A stretch of 64,000 bases of DNA. It comes from Providencia sp. (GTDB lineage Bacteria > Pseudomonadota > Gammaproteobacteria > Enterobacterales > Enterobacteriaceae). The stretch lies in contig NZ_DOEH01000015.1 of the NCBI RefSeq assembly GCF_003533305.1, positions 62,001-126,000 of the forward strand, written 5' to 3'. Below the pieces are notes generated by a model that made no database searches, was not told the DNA's origin, and saw only the letters and a program-made list of their open reading frames with translations. Positions within the stretch are counted from its first letter, which is position 1, and every line of letters begins with the position of its first letter. The translations under genes and the position numbers were made by a program. Positions 10,300 to 20,376 of the stretch are shown one piece after another.

Positions 10300-10926
10300 A
10301 TGAAAAACCAATTTATTGTTATTGAAGGATTAGAAGGGGCAGGGAAAACAACTGCAATTAATACAGTTGTTGAAACCCTTAACCAAGCCGGAATTCAAGA
10401 TATCGTTTTCACACGTGAACCCGGTGGTACACCGTTAGCTGAAAAGCTACGAGAACTGGTTAAACAAGGTATTGAAGGTGATAAAGTGACTGATAAAGCA
10501 GAGCTATTGATGCTTTATGCTGCACGCGTTCAGTTAGTTGATACCGTGATAAAACCCGCTTTAGCCGCAGGTAAGTGGGTTGTTGGTGACCGTCATGATC
10601 TTTCATCTCAAGCGTATCAAGGTGGCGGAAGATGTATTGATCGCGAACTTATGCAATCTTTGCGTGATTTAGTGCTAGGGGATTTCAAACCTGCATTAAC
10701 GCTTTATCTTGACCTTCCACCTGCATTAGGTTTACAGCGTGCACGTTCACGGGGTGAGCTTGATCGAATTGAGAAAGAGTCGTTAGCTTTTTTTGAACGG
10801 ACTCGTGCTCGTTATACCGAACTTGCCGCTCAAGATGAGTCAATTTTAACCGTTGATGCAAGTCAAAATATCGAGCAAGTTCAAAAAGATATTCGTAGTA
10901 CACTTCAGCAATGGTTAGCTAAATAA
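10300..10926 (+). CDS. tmk: thymidylate kinase
   Basis: Tmk phosphorylates dTMP to dTDP. The protein begins [18 protein letters not shown], with the P-loop at GLEGAGKTT, then TREPGGT and [16 protein letters not shown], giving 208 aa. I choose ATG 10300 over a TTG at 10288 because it gives the conserved N-terminus and avoids overlap with mltG. Ordering before holB is standard. Confidence 0.95.
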   Translation: MKNQFIVIEGLEGAGKTTAINTVVETLNQAGIQDIVFTREPGGTPLAEKLRELVKQGIEGDKVTDKAELLMLYAARVQLVDTVIKPALAAGKWVVGDRHDLSSQAYQGGGRCIDRELMQSLRDLVLGDFKPALTLYLDLPPALGLQRARSRGELDRIEKESLAFFERTRARYTELAAQDESILTVDASQNIEQVQKDIRSTLQQWLAK

Positions 10927-10938
10927 GGTTATGATGTA

Positions 10939-11931
10939 ATGAACTGGTACCCTTGGTTAAATGATAGCTATCGCCAATTAATAGCGACTTATCAAAGTGG
11001 TCGTGGGCATCATGCTTTATTATTACACGCATTTCCGGGAAATGGAGCTGAAGCTCTTTGCTATGGTATTAGCCGTTGGTTAATTTGTCAGAAGAAAGAT
11101 GGACTGAAAAGTTGCGGTGAATGTCATAGTTGTCGCTTAATGTTAGCAGGAACACATCCTGATTATCATGTTTTAGTGCCAGAAAAAGGTAAGCAAACGG
11201 TTAGTGTTGAATCGGTTAGGAAGCTCACGGAAATACTTAGCAGTCATGCTCAACAAGGCGGCGCTAGAGTTGTTTATATTCCTAATGCAGAGATATTAAC
11301 CGATGCAGCAGCAAATGCGTTGTTAAAAACGCTAGAAGAGCCGGGCAAAGAAACTTATTTCTTACTAGGCTGTGAGAAAAAAGAAAGTCTACTGGCAACG
11401 TTAAGAAGCCGCTGTTTAACACATTTTTTACCCGCGCCAGAACAACAAATCGCGTTATATTGGTTGCAAAAACAAATTGCTAATTTGAATACAAATAATG
11501 TGATAACCGCGTTGAAACTTTGCCAAGGCTCACCTATAGCGGCATTAGCACTTCTTAGCCCAGAACATTGGCAAAAACGTAGTACATTATTTGACGAGTT
11601 AGAGATTGCATTACAACAACGTGATTTATTACGTTTGCTACCTATTTTAAACAGCGATAATGGGCCTGAATTGATTAGTTGGTTATTAGGACTATTATCG
11701 GATGCGTTAAAATTGCAGCAAAATGCCGTACAATATTGTATTAATCAAGACCAATTATCACGGGTCTCATTGTTATCGACCTCGATGACACGTTCACAAC
11801 TAGTTAATGCTTATGAGCAGTGGCAAAATTGTCGCCATCAATTAGTGACGGTCTCTGCGCTTAATCAAGAATTGATTTTGACTAATCAGTTATTACAATG
11901 GGAAGCATTGATTGCAAATCCCTCATTATGA
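10939..11931 (+). CDS. holB: DNA polymerase III delta' subunit
   Basis: HolB (delta') is the rigid stator of the clamp loader. The 330-aa protein has a degenerate P-loop (FPGNGAEA), the zinc-binding Cys cluster with CGECHSC, and the conserved AANALLKTLEEPG motif with a LRSRC arginine-finger region. Degenerate ATP binding is normal for delta'. It lies 12 nt after tmk and before the tatD-type gene. Confidence 0.95.
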   Translation: MNWYPWLNDSYRQLIATYQSGRGHHALLLHAFPGNGAEALCYGISRWLICQKKDGLKSCGECHSCRLMLAGTHPDYHVLVPEKGKQTVSVESVRKLTEILSSHAQQGGARVVYIPNAEILTDAAANALLKTLEEPGKETYFLLGCEKKESLLATLRSRCLTHFLPAPEQQIALYWLQKQIANLNTNNVITALKLCQGSPIAALALLSPEHWQKRSTLFDELEIALQQRDLLRLLPILNSDNGPELISWLLGLLSDALKLQQNAVQYCINQDQLSRVSLLSTSMTRSQLVNAYEQWQNCRHQLVTVSALNQELILTNQLLQWEALIANPSL

Positions 11932-11943
11932 AAAGAGTAAAAT

Positions 11944-12735
11944 ATGTTTGTAGTTGATTCACATTGTCATCTCGATTGCTTAGATTATGAAAAAATACAC
12001 TCTAACGTTGATGATGTTATTACTAAGGCATCTGCGCGTGATGTCAATTTTATGTTAGCCGTTGCCACGACGCTGCAAGGCTTTGAAAGCATGAAACAGC
12101 TTATTGGGAAGCGTGATAATATTGCGTTTTCCTGTGGTATTCATCCACTAAATTTAGATGAAGGCCATGATTTTGAAAGATTAGCGCAATTAGCGGCTGG
12201 CAGTGAAGTTGTTGCCCTTGGCGAAACGGGGCTTGATTATTATTACCAGCAAGAAAATGCCGCGTTGCAACAAACGTCTTTTCGTCAGCACATTCGAATT
12301 GGGCGTCAAGTTAACAAACCTGTTATTGTGCACACTCGCGCAGCTCGTGAAGATACCTTATCGATTTTACGAGAAGAAAAGGTAACTGAGTGTGGGGGTG
12401 TTTTACATTGTTTCACTGAAGATAAAGATACGGCGATAGAATTACTTGATTTAGGAATGTATATCTCTTTTTCGGGAATTGTGACTTTTCGTAATGCTGA
12501 GCAAATAAGAGAAGCCGCACGTGTTGTCCCGCTTGATCGAATTTTAGTGGAAACTGACTCGCCATATTTGGCACCGGTTCCCCATCGTGGTAAAGAGAAT
12601 CAACCTGCATATGTTCGTGATGTTGTGGAGTATATGGCTGTGCTTAAAGGTATTAGTGTTGAGCAGATGGCTGAAATTACCACAGAGAATTTTAATCGCT
12701 TGTTCCATTTGAATGTGGGTAAGAACAGCGATTAG
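11944..12735 (+). CDS. ycfH: TatD-family metal-dependent hydrolase YcfH
   Basis: This is a TatD-family metallohydrolase, a family that includes 3'-5' DNA exonucleases. The 263-aa protein has the metal ligand motif SHCHLD at residues 6-11, GETGLDYY, PVIVHTRAA, HCFTE and ETDSPYLAP, all TatD signatures. Its position after holB identifies the ycfH branch. Substrate in vivo is not known to me. Confidence 0.92.
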   Translation: MFVVDSHCHLDCLDYEKIHSNVDDVITKASARDVNFMLAVATTLQGFESMKQLIGKRDNIAFSCGIHPLNLDEGHDFERLAQLAAGSEVVALGETGLDYYYQQENAALQQTSFRQHIRIGRQVNKPVIVHTRAAREDTLSILREEKVTECGGVLHCFTEDKDTAIELLDLGMYISFSGIVTFRNAEQIREAARVVPLDRILVETDSPYLAPVPHRGKENQPAYVRDVVEYMAVLKGISVEQMAEITTENFNRLFHLNVGKNSD

Positions 12736-12786
12736 GTTTTAACTAACCATAATATAAGTCATTATTGAATTATTAAGGAAAATGAA

Positions 12787-13137
12787 ATGGCAGAAGAAAC
12801 TATCTTCAGTAAGATTATTCGACGTGAAATTCCTGCTGATGTGGTTTATCAAGATGAACTGGTTACTGCATTTCGTGATATTTCACCGCAGGCACCGACT
12901 CACGTTTTGATTATTCCTAACAAGCTTATCCCTACCGTTAATGATGTTACCGCTGATGATGAACAAACACTCGGTCGCTTATTTACAGTTGCAGCTAAAA
13001 TTGCCAAAGAAGAAGGCATTGCTGAAAATGGTTATCGCTTGATTATGAATTGTAATGAACATTCAGGCCAAGAAGTTTTTCATATCCATATGCACCTTGT
13101 TGGCGGACGCCATTTAGGCCCATTACTTGCAAAATAA
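12787..13137 (+). CDS. hinT: purine nucleoside phosphoramidase HinT (HIT family)
   Basis: HinT hydrolyses purine nucleoside phosphoramidates. The 116-aa protein starts with [20 protein letters not shown] and carries the histidine triad as [10 protein letters not shown] near the C-terminus. Spacing from the SD sequence (AAGGAAAATGAA) is good. The stop overlaps the next start by one base, suggesting translational coupling with ycfL. Confidence 0.96.
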   Translation: MAEETIFSKIIRREIPADVVYQDELVTAFRDISPQAPTHVLIIPNKLIPTVNDVTADDEQTLGRLFTVAAKIAKEEGIAENGYRLIMNCNEHSGQEVFHIHMHLVGGRHLGPLLAK

Positions 13138-13562
13138 TGGATAATCCAGTGGGACATGTTGCTATAACGGCTAAGCGTTTTTTTGCACTCAGTATCATGA
13201 TAATGGTATTGAGTGGTTGCCTTTGGGGCAAAAAAAATGGGCTCATATTTAACGAGCAGCAGCGGATAATTATGGAATCTGCGGTCTTAGCAGAAGGTAT
13301 CATTGCTGAAAATCCGATCATCAGTGTGGAAAATTATCAAACAGCCGCCACAATTAATATTAGCAATATACAGCCACAAGCTGTGACAGTGTTATACCGC
13401 TTGTATTGGTATGATGAGCAAGGGCTGAGAATTGAAACATCCGCTGTTTTAACACAACAAATTCCAGGAAATTCGATGGTGACTGTTAATGCTGTGAGTC
13501 TTTCACCTTTAGCGCGCAATGTCCGTATTTATATATTCTTACCACCAAAGGCTGGAGAATAG
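13137..13562 (+). CDS. ycfL: YcfL family lipoprotein
   Basis: A 141-aa predicted lipoprotein of the YcfL family, with hydrophobic segment FALSIMIMVLSGC ending in a lipobox at about residue 28. The body includes YRLYWYDEQGLRIET, which matches the conserved core of E. coli YcfL. Function is unknown. It lies between hinT and lpoB, as in E. coli. The start could be an internal ATG nearer the signal peptide, since the first 15 residues precede the hydrophobic stretch. Confidence 0.85.
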   Translation: MDNPVGHVAITAKRFFALSIMIMVLSGCLWGKKNGLIFNEQQRIIMESAVLAEGIIAENPIISVENYQTAATINISNIQPQAVTVLYRLYWYDEQGLRIETSAVLTQQIPGNSMVTVNAVSLSPLARNVRIYIFLPPKAGE

Positions 13563-13564
13563 TC

Positions 13565-14146
13565 ATGAAACACGTTTTATGGGTTGCAATTGCAACGTTA
13601 TTATTAGCTGGTTGTCCCTCTTATCCTCCGCAAGAGCCGGTTAAACAACCGCCAATCGTACCTGTAGAGCCTGAACAACCGCCACAAGTGACACCGCCAC
13701 CACCGACAGATAAAGTACCTACACCACCAAAACAGCAAACTACGAATTGGTCTGCATCGATTACCCCTTTGGTTGGGCAAATGGCATCAGCGGAAGGTGT
13801 TGAAAGTGGTAAAGTGTTGTTGGTTGATTCGGTAAAAAATAATACAAATGGTTCTTTACCTGTACAAGTTGTCACCGGTGCCATGACCACTGCGGTTGAA
13901 AATACGCAACGCTTCAAGGTTGTGCCACAAAGTGTTGTGAGTTCGGCACGTAAAACATTGGGTTTATCACAAGATGATAGCCTTGTGACACGCAGTAAAG
14001 CGATTGGTTTAGGGCGTTACGTGCAAGCGGATTATGTCATTTACAGTGTTATTTCAGGTTCAACTAAAGAGCGCAATATTGAAATGCAGCTAATGGAAGT
14101 GCAAACAGGCGAAATTGTTTGGACGGGTAAACACACGATTGAGTAG
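13565..14146 (+). CDS. lpoB: penicillin-binding protein activator LpoB
   Basis: LpoB is an outer-membrane lipoprotein that reaches through the murein to activate the synthase PBP1b. The 193-aa precursor has a signal peptide ending LLLAGC (Cys at about residue 17). A flexible proline-rich linker (about residues 20-58) follows, then a globular domain ending GEIVWTGKHTIE. It is two bases after ycfL. The linker is proline-rich like that of the 213-aa E. coli protein. Confidence 0.94.
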   Translation: MKHVLWVAIATLLLAGCPSYPPQEPVKQPPIVPVEPEQPPQVTPPPPTDKVPTPPKQQTTNWSASITPLVGQMASAEGVESGKVLLVDSVKNNTNGSLPVQVVTGAMTTAVENTQRFKVVPQSVVSSARKTLGLSQDDSLVTRSKAIGLGRYVQADYVIYSVISGSTKERNIEMQLMEVQTGEIVWTGKHTIE

Positions 14147-14197
14147 TAAAAATCTGCACAATGAAAAGTCGAGCAGTAACCAGCTGAGTAATAAAAA

Positions 14198-15070
14198 GTG
14201 AATAACAATAATGCGTTATTCTCTTTGCTTATGCGTTATTTTCCTCATGTATTAACGCAAAATTGGGAGATAACGCCTTTAGCTGGTTTGTCTGGAGGCA
14301 CATATTTATTACAAACTCGGTGTGCCCATCAGCGTATTAGTCTTATTGCTCGTGCCGATGGACAAACTCAGTCATCTTTATATGTTGATCGCGATAAAGA
14401 AGCACGAATTTTAAAGCAACTTGAACAATTTCCTTATGCCCCGAAATTGATTGGCCGCAATAGTCATTGGTTATTATTAACGTGGTGCGTAGGGCAAAAC
14501 CCTCACTATACCACCTTTGTCTCTCCTGAATTTCAAGCAAAGCTCGCTAACATTGTTGCGCAGTTGCATTGCCATCCTTTATTAAATTATCGCTTACAAT
14601 TGAGAAATGAAATTGCGCATTATGGTGCTCTTATCGATAAAAAGCGCCTATCGCCAAGGTGGAAAAAAATTCATCATCAATTTTTGACGATGAAAATGCC
14701 GAAAACATTAAAACTTGCGCCGGCGCATATGGATATTCATAGTGGAAATGTTGTCAGTAACAGTGATGGGAAAATAATGCTGTTAGACTGGGAATATGCA
14801 GCGAATACGGATATCGCATTTTCATTAGAAACTTATTTTCAATTCAATGAGCTTACTTTAAATCAGCAAGATTTCTTTCTTCATCATTACTGTGATGTCA
14901 GTGGTGCGTATAGCGATAAAATACGGCTAGCTAAGCACTGTCATTTATGGACGCCATGGGTAAAATATATGATGTTAATGTGGTATGAAGTGCAGTGGAA
15001 TGAAAGTCATCAGCCGCAGTTTTTGCTACAATCACATTCATTAAGGCAATATTTCAATTTACTTGGTTGA
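14198..15070 (+). CDS. thiK: thiamine kinase ThiK
   Basis: ThiK phosphorylates salvaged thiamine. The 290-aa protein has an aminoglycoside phosphotransferase-like kinase fold with catalytic loop HMDIHSGNVV (about residues 182-191) and metal-binding LLDWEYA. The start is a GTG at 14198 with a poor ribosome binding site; an ATG four codons on is an alternative. Position between lpoB and nagZ is as in E. coli. Confidence 0.88.
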   Translation: MNNNNALFSLLMRYFPHVLTQNWEITPLAGLSGGTYLLQTRCAHQRISLIARADGQTQSSLYVDRDKEARILKQLEQFPYAPKLIGRNSHWLLLTWCVGQNPHYTTFVSPEFQAKLANIVAQLHCHPLLNYRLQLRNEIAHYGALIDKKRLSPRWKKIHHQFLTMKMPKTLKLAPAHMDIHSGNVVSNSDGKIMLLDWEYAANTDIAFSLETYFQFNELTLNQQDFFLHHYCDVSGAYSDKIRLAKHCHLWTPWVKYMMLMWYEVQWNESHQPQFLLQSHSLRQYFNLLG

Positions 15071-15133
15071 TAGTTAACGCTGATAACTGAGTTGATAATC
15101 ATTTGTAGAATAGTTTAATAAGCGAGGCAGGAT

Positions 15134-16156
15134 ATGGGTCCGATAATGCTGGATGTTCAGGGATATGAGCTGGACAATGAAGAGCGCGAAATATTAGCCC
15201 ACCCCTTAGTTGGCGGTTTGATTTTATTTACCCGTAACTTTCATGACGCCGCTCAATTAAGAGAATTAGTGCGTCAAATCAGAGATGCATCAAGACATCG
15301 CTTATTGATAGCTGTCGATCAGGAAGGTGGACGTGTACAGCGTTTTCGTGATGGTTTTACCGCCTTACCTTCAGCACAAGCTTTTGCTGAGCTAAACAGC
15401 CAAATGGATGGTGCAAAACTTGCTCAAGAAGCAGGGTGGTTAATGGCATCCGAAATGATAGCGATGGATATTGATATCAGCTTTGCGCCCGTTTTAGATT
15501 TAGGTCATCAAAGTATTGCGATTGGAGAACGTTCATTTCATGATAATCCTGAGATTGCAATGCTGATGGCTGAGCGTTTCATTAAAGGTATGCACAGTGC
15601 TGGAATGAAGACCACAGGTAAACATTTCCCTGGGCATGGTGCTGTAAAAGCTGATTCACATAAAGAAACGCCTCGTGATGAGCGTTCATTAGAAACCATT
15701 CGTGGTAAGGATATGTCGATTTTTAAAGATTTTATCCAGCGAGATTTATTAGATGCCATTATGCCAGCTCATGTTATATACACTCAGGTAGATGAACGTC
15801 CTGCAAGTGGTTCGCCATTTTGGTTGAAATCAGTGCTTCGTGAGCAACTTGGCTTTAACGGGGTTATTTTTTCTGATGACCTCTCTATGGAAGGCGCGGC
15901 TATTATGGGAAGTTACCCTGAAAGAGCTAGCGCTTCTTTAAATGCGGGTTGTGATATGGTTCTTGTTTGTAATAACCCTGAAGGAGCTGTGAGTGTTTTG
16001 GATAATTTACCAAAACAACAAAATAGCCAAGCCTCTAAGTTATATCATAGTGGTCGTCAATACAGTTTGAAAGAGTTGCAAAGTGTAGAGCGTTGGAAAG
16101 ATGGTCATCGTCAATTAGTCAATTTGCACCAAAAATGGCAAGAGCATCGTCAGTAG
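15134..16156 (+). CDS. nagZ: beta-N-acetylhexosaminidase NagZ
   Basis: NagZ removes GlcNAc from anhydro-muropeptides in the cytoplasm, linking murein recycling to AmpC induction in species that have it. The 340-aa GH3 enzyme shows [10 protein letters not shown], the diagnostic KHFPGHG...DSH loop and [10 protein letters not shown] with the Asp nucleophile. It has no signal peptide, as expected. In E. coli ycfP and ndh follow; here an unrelated two-gene unit lies before ndh. Confidence 0.96.
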   Translation: MGPIMLDVQGYELDNEEREILAHPLVGGLILFTRNFHDAAQLRELVRQIRDASRHRLLIAVDQEGGRVQRFRDGFTALPSAQAFAELNSQMDGAKLAQEAGWLMASEMIAMDIDISFAPVLDLGHQSIAIGERSFHDNPEIAMLMAERFIKGMHSAGMKTTGKHFPGHGAVKADSHKETPRDERSLETIRGKDMSIFKDFIQRDLLDAIMPAHVIYTQVDERPASGSPFWLKSVLREQLGFNGVIFSDDLSMEGAAIMGSYPERASASLNAGCDMVLVCNNPEGAVSVLDNLPKQQNSQASKLYHSGRQYSLKELQSVERWKDGHRQLVNLHQKWQEHRQ

Positions 16157-16857
16157 TTTTATTGAATTTCTAATTTATCGATATCAGCTAGAAATTATAT
16201 CTAGCTGATATACATCAAAATATGTAACAACCTCCGATTCCTTACCATGCTGATTCTTTGATGATCCATGTCAGATGGATAAATTTTCGATTCCCCCCTG
16301 ATTAAAACATCTTCCATTACATTAATTATTGTTACTCTATCGTCCAAAATTTCACATGAGGTTAGTGAACGCAGTCGATACCCCAATAGTATTATTTCTA
16401 ATCAATACCATTATTGTGCATCGGAAAAATATTGATTGTTTTTTAGCTTCATATAGTTTTAATCTCTTTTTATTTTTATTTTTTTAGGTAAATAGTCCAT
16501 TAAGAGTTGGCAGTTATTAGTTAACTTGTCATATAAAACTAAAAATAGTACTGATGGAATTTACATCTAATTAGTGTGATTTCAAATTGTTAATATTATT
16601 TAACTGAAATGAAAATAATAAAAAAAGTTAAGTAATATAAAAAGATATTTATTAATAATGTTATATAGAAATAGATTGCAATGTATCCAAAATCTAATAT
16701 TTCAATCTTTACTATTAAGTAATCGGTTGCTTTACCGATATGTAGAAGGTAATTACATATATCTGCATTTAAATTGTTTGGATAAATTTGAAATGTACCT
16801 AAATAGCGATTTTTAATTTTAATCGTTCAGTGGATATTAAAGTGAATACAACAGCGC
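16157..16857. other. AT-rich intergenic region after nagZ
   Basis: About 700 bp with no supported gene. A perfect 12-bp inverted repeat (ATATCAGCTAGA at 16181-16192 and its complement at 16200-16211) follows nagZ, without a T-run. A 61-codon minus-strand frame at 16201-16386 overlaps it but has no recognisable similarity or ribosome binding site, so I do not call it. Confidence 0.5.
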
Positions 16858-16877
16858 AATGTGATGTAAATCACATT
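16858..16877 (+). promoter_or_regulatory. CRP binding site upstream of porin operon
   Basis: AATGTGATGTAAATCACATT contains TGTGA-N6-TCACA with both half-sites perfect and 8-base palindromic arms. It lies 448 bp before the porin start. A weaker TGTGACAGTGATCG follows at about 16913-16926. This is what is expected for a catabolite-controlled uptake system; the distance implies a long leader or an unrecognised start site. Confidence 0.8.
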
Positions 16878-17062
16878 GAATCATAGATAAAATGCAAGTG
16901 ATGTAACAGGTTGTGACAGTGATCGTTTTAATTGACGGTAAATTACGATAGCATTCAGATTATGACGAAATTATTACAATTCGAAGCTAATGAAGATTTA
17001 CTCGACGAGAGATAAAAAACAAAAAAAACGCTGAACTGTTTAAGTTAAATATAACTAAATGT

Positions 17063-17080
17063 ATGAGGATTACGCCTCAT
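17063..17080 (+). other. hairpin in porin leader
   Basis: ATGAGG and CCTCAT form a 6-bp stem with a 6-nt loop, followed within 20 nt by TTTTGTCTATTTTT. This is a weak terminator-like element within the long leader before the porin. It could end a short leader RNA or be fortuitous. Confidence 0.3.
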
Positions 17081-17260
17081 CGTACTCGTTTTGTCTATTT
17101 TTAAATAGTTATTAAGATAATAATTAAAGAGATAAGTAAGTTGATATTAGTGTTTAATTCTTTTGCGTAGAAAAATAAGATTTTAGTGTTTGAAATGGAA
17201 GTGATGTTTATTAAAAGTCAGTGAAGTTATTTTAAGCTAAATATAAAGATGGTGTTTTAT

Positions 17261-17280
17261 TGCCCATGGCAACATGGGCA
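17261..17280 (+). promoter_or_regulatory. GCAA-tetraloop hairpin before porin start
   Basis: TGCCCATG-GCAA-CATGGGCA is a perfect 8-bp stem capped by a GNRA tetraloop, ending 44 nt before the porin ATG. It is the only GC-rich island in a very AT-rich leader. It could stabilise the mRNA 5' region or serve as a target for post-transcriptional control. Confidence 0.5.
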
Positions 17281-17324
17281 AACATAAAATTAATTCAAAT
17301 AATCATTAACTAGGTTTATTCATA

Positions 17325-18674
17325 ATGAAAGTTAAAAATTTTGTTTTACTAATGCTTTCTCCTTGTTATTTAGCCGTTACTGCAGCGAATGCGAGTAACT
17401 GGGAAGATACAATCAAGGAAAATTCGTTTGTTGCTGATTCTGAACTTGAGATTTCTACACGTAATATGTGGAAGTATTTAAAAACAGAAAATCGTTTTGA
17501 CAAAGAAGAACAACGTTATAAAAAACAAGTCGCACAGGCTTGGGGTCAAAACTTACAACTTGATTATAAATCAGGTTATTTCGCTGATGTTATCGGGTTT
17601 GATGCTTCGTACTACGGTGGTATTAAACTTGCGGCAAGTAAAGACTTCGCCTCTCGTGCAATTTTGTATAACGATGATGGTGAAGCTAAAGGCTATAACA
17701 AAATTGGTCAACGCTACGCTAAAGTAAAACTTGATTTTGAACCTGTTAAAATAAATGGTAAAGCAGGTTGGTTTACACTGAAAAACAAGGGTATTTTTAC
17801 TAACTCCCAACGTCTTTCTCTTAATACCTATAGCGGTTATTACACCAATACTGCACTCGGTGATTGGAATTTAGACTTGATGTATCTCGACAGTAAAGTA
17901 ATGCGTCGTGATAGCCCTAATATTGATAAAATGTATTTTGATGACGGTAATGGTAAACGCCATGTCCTTGATCACGTAATTACGGGTGGCATCAATTATG
18001 AAACAAAACCGCTGAAAGTTTATTATTTCTATGGTCAAGCAGATGATGTATTCCGTCAACAAGGTCTCGAGGCTAAATATAAACTAACATCGGACGTTAC
18101 ACTGGCTTCTCAAATTTATAATCATGAGTATGGCAGTGACGGAAAACGTACTACTGAAAAAAATACAAAACGCAATTTTGATAAGAGAGCATGGCACTAC
18201 GCGGGTACTGTCGAGTGGAAAGTGCCAGAAACGCCTTGGACTTTGGGTGCAGGCTTAACACATACCACGGCGAAAAAAACCAATGGCGTGGGTCAATTTG
18301 CACGTAATCCAATCGGTAATACGCGAGGTCGTTTTAATTCACCAGCCTACTCAGATATCGACTATGTTCGTGATGGCGAAACAATGTTAGGACTTTCTGC
18401 TGAATATCAAATTAATCCAGATCTCTCAGTGGGTGTTCGTTCTAACTATAGTGAATTCTCTTATGAAGGCGAAAAATTAAGACAAGGCCAAGCAGGTTTG
18501 TTTAGTTATTGGACGCCAATGAAGAATTTATCAATCTCTTTAAGCGGTGGTTATGGCTGGCACCATGAGCAAGAATCTGATTATTCTACACCGAAATTAT
18601 ATAATGGCCATTCACAGCGCGCGCATTCATTATCGGGCTCTATGACAACCACATATCGTTTCAAAATGTTCTAG
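17325..18674 (+). CDS. OprD-family outer membrane porin
   Basis: A 449-aa outer-membrane beta-barrel with a signal peptide cleaved after about ANASN (residue 23-25). It shows alternating aromatic/polar strands throughout and a C-terminal Phe (TTTYRFKMF), the usual BAM recognition end. Features such as the SGYFADVIGFDASYYGGIKL strand pair match the OprD/ChiP substrate-specific porin family. The substrate is unknown. Because a lipoprotein 5'-nucleotidase follows 30 nt downstream and a CRP site precedes, uptake of a nucleotide-derived carbon source is a reasonable inference. Confidence 0.8.
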   Translation: MKVKNFVLLMLSPCYLAVTAANASNWEDTIKENSFVADSELEISTRNMWKYLKTENRFDKEEQRYKKQVAQAWGQNLQLDYKSGYFADVIGFDASYYGGIKLAASKDFASRAILYNDDGEAKGYNKIGQRYAKVKLDFEPVKINGKAGWFTLKNKGIFTNSQRLSLNTYSGYYTNTALGDWNLDLMYLDSKVMRRDSPNIDKMYFDDGNGKRHVLDHVITGGINYETKPLKVYYFYGQADDVFRQQGLEAKYKLTSDVTLASQIYNHEYGSDGKRTTEKNTKRNFDKRAWHYAGTVEWKVPETPWTLGAGLTHTTAKKTNGVGQFARNPIGNTRGRFNSPAYSDIDYVRDGETMLGLSAEYQINPDLSVGVRSNYSEFSYEGEKLRQGQAGLFSYWTPMKNLSISLSGGYGWHHEQESDYSTPKLYNGHSQRAHSLSGSMTTTYRFKMF

Positions 18675-18704
18675 AAAGTAGATGTTTATAAAAGGTAATA
18701 ATAA

Positions 18705-20327
18705 ATGAAACATAAAATTGGGTTACTCACAGTGCTTGTTGCTGGTGCATTAATGGCTGGTTGCGCACCTAAAACGACTAATGATAATTTGAAAGTTCAA
18801 GTTATTGGTATCAATGACTTCCATGGTGCACTTCAAGCACCAGGTGATGGTGAATTAGGTGGTATTGAGTCTATCGCGACCCTTATCAATCAATTAAGAG
18901 CTGAAAATAATAAAACGATCGTGGTGGGTGCAGGGGACTTAGTGGGAGCGAGTCCGCTACTTTCATCCATGTTTTATGATGAGCCTACGATTGAAGCTTT
19001 AAGTGCAATCGGCATGGAAACCAGCGCCGTTGGTAATCATGAGTTCGATAAAGGTAAAGAAGAGCTTTTAAGAAAACAAAATGGTGGCTGTCATCCAACT
19101 GCGGGTTGTGTCGGTAAAGACTCATTTGCAGGGGCTGATTTCAATTATTTAGCAGCTAACGTTATCGTGAAAGAAACGGGAAATACGCTGTTTCCTGCTT
19201 ACTTTATCAAAGAGTTTGACGGTGTCCCCGTTGCATTCATTGGTCTAACACTTGAAGGTACGCCTGCGATTGTTACACCAAGCGGAACTGCGGGTTTAGA
19301 GTTCAAAAATGAAGTTGAAACTATTAATAAGCAAGTGCAATTGTTAAAAGCACAAGGTATTAATAGTATTGGTGTGTTGATCCATGAAGGTGCGACTCAA
19401 CAAATTGATACCAAGAAAAAAGATATAAACCGTTGTGATAATATCCAAGGTCCAATCGTGGATATCGTGAAGCAATTAGATGGTGCTGTGGATTTTGTTG
19501 TTAGTGGACATACACATCAAGCTTATAATTGTGAAATTAATGGTAAAACAGTGATTTCTGCACAATCTAACGGGACATTGATTTCTCAACTGAATATCGA
19601 AATTGATAGAAAAACGAAAGATATTGTTAGCATTGACGCTAAAAATATCCCAGTTGAAACTAAGCGATATGAGAAAAATCCTGAGTTAACCACGTTTGTG
19701 CAAAAGTATGAGCGTATTTCTTTACCTATCGCCCAACAAGTGATGGGAACATTAAATGGCTCAGCGGATAAAAAATTATCGCCAGCGGGTGATTCAACAC
19801 TCGGTAAAATTATTGCAGACGGACAATTGTATTCAGCCTCTTCAAAAGAAGCTGGCGGTGCACAAATTGCCTTTATGAATAGTGGTGGTATCCGTGCTGA
19901 TTTGAAAGCAGGCGAGTTAACTTATGGTGATATCTTCACTGTGCAGCCTTTCTCAAATGTAATTGTGACTCAGTCATTAACTGGCGCTCAAATTAAGCTT
20001 GCACTAGAACAGCAATGGGATCGTGCTCGTCCACAAATTATGCCAGTTTCCAAAGGTTTCTATTATGAGTGGGACGATAGTCGTGCAGTTGGCGATAAAG
20101 TCATTCCAGGCTCAATGAAGCTTAACGGTAAGCCAATTGATATGAATAAGAGTTATCGTGTTGCTGCCAATGAATTCTTGGCAACAGGTGGAAGTCGTTT
20201 CTCTGCATTCAAAGAAGGTAAAGACCGTGTTTATGGTTTACCTGACAATGAAGCATTGATGCAATACTTCAAAGATAATTCACCAATTGCATTACCAACG
20301 GATACACGTATCAAAAAAGTTAAATAA
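18705..20327 (+). CDS. lipoprotein 5'-nucleotidase / UDP-sugar hydrolase family (UshA-like)
   Basis: A 540-aa member of the UshA/5'-nucleotidase family, secreted and lipidated: the signal peptide ends LMAGC (Cys at about residue 20). The N-terminal metallophosphoesterase domain has INDFHG, GAGDLVGASPL, GNHEFDKG and SGHTHQAY metal-binding motifs. The C-terminal nucleotidase domain carries MNSGGIRADL and a TGGSRFSAF segment near the end. E. coli UshA is soluble periplasmic, so the lipobox is a difference. It appears to form an operon with the porin upstream. Confidence 0.85.
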   Translation: MKHKIGLLTVLVAGALMAGCAPKTTNDNLKVQVIGINDFHGALQAPGDGELGGIESIATLINQLRAENNKTIVVGAGDLVGASPLLSSMFYDEPTIEALSAIGMETSAVGNHEFDKGKEELLRKQNGGCHPTAGCVGKDSFAGADFNYLAANVIVKETGNTLFPAYFIKEFDGVPVAFIGLTLEGTPAIVTPSGTAGLEFKNEVETINKQVQLLKAQGINSIGVLIHEGATQQIDTKKKDINRCDNIQGPIVDIVKQLDGAVDFVVSGHTHQAYNCEINGKTVISAQSNGTLISQLNIEIDRKTKDIVSIDAKNIPVETKRYEKNPELTTFVQKYERISLPIAQQVMGTLNGSADKKLSPAGDSTLGKIIADGQLYSASSKEAGGAQIAFMNSGGIRADLKAGELTYGDIFTVQPFSNVIVTQSLTGAQIKLALEQQWDRARPQIMPVSKGFYYEWDDSRAVGDKVIPGSMKLNGKPIDMNKSYRVAANEFLATGGSRFSAFKEGKDRVYGLPDNEALMQYFKDNSPIALPTDTRIKKVK

Positions 20328-20376
20328 GGTGAGTTTACCTATCAGCGTTGGATGACGCTATGATTTAACATTGAAC

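Noticed and set aside
16201..16386. 61-codon minus-strand frame after nagZ
   Set aside because: No ribosome binding site, no recognisable similarity, overlaps a perfect inverted repeat; most likely chance.
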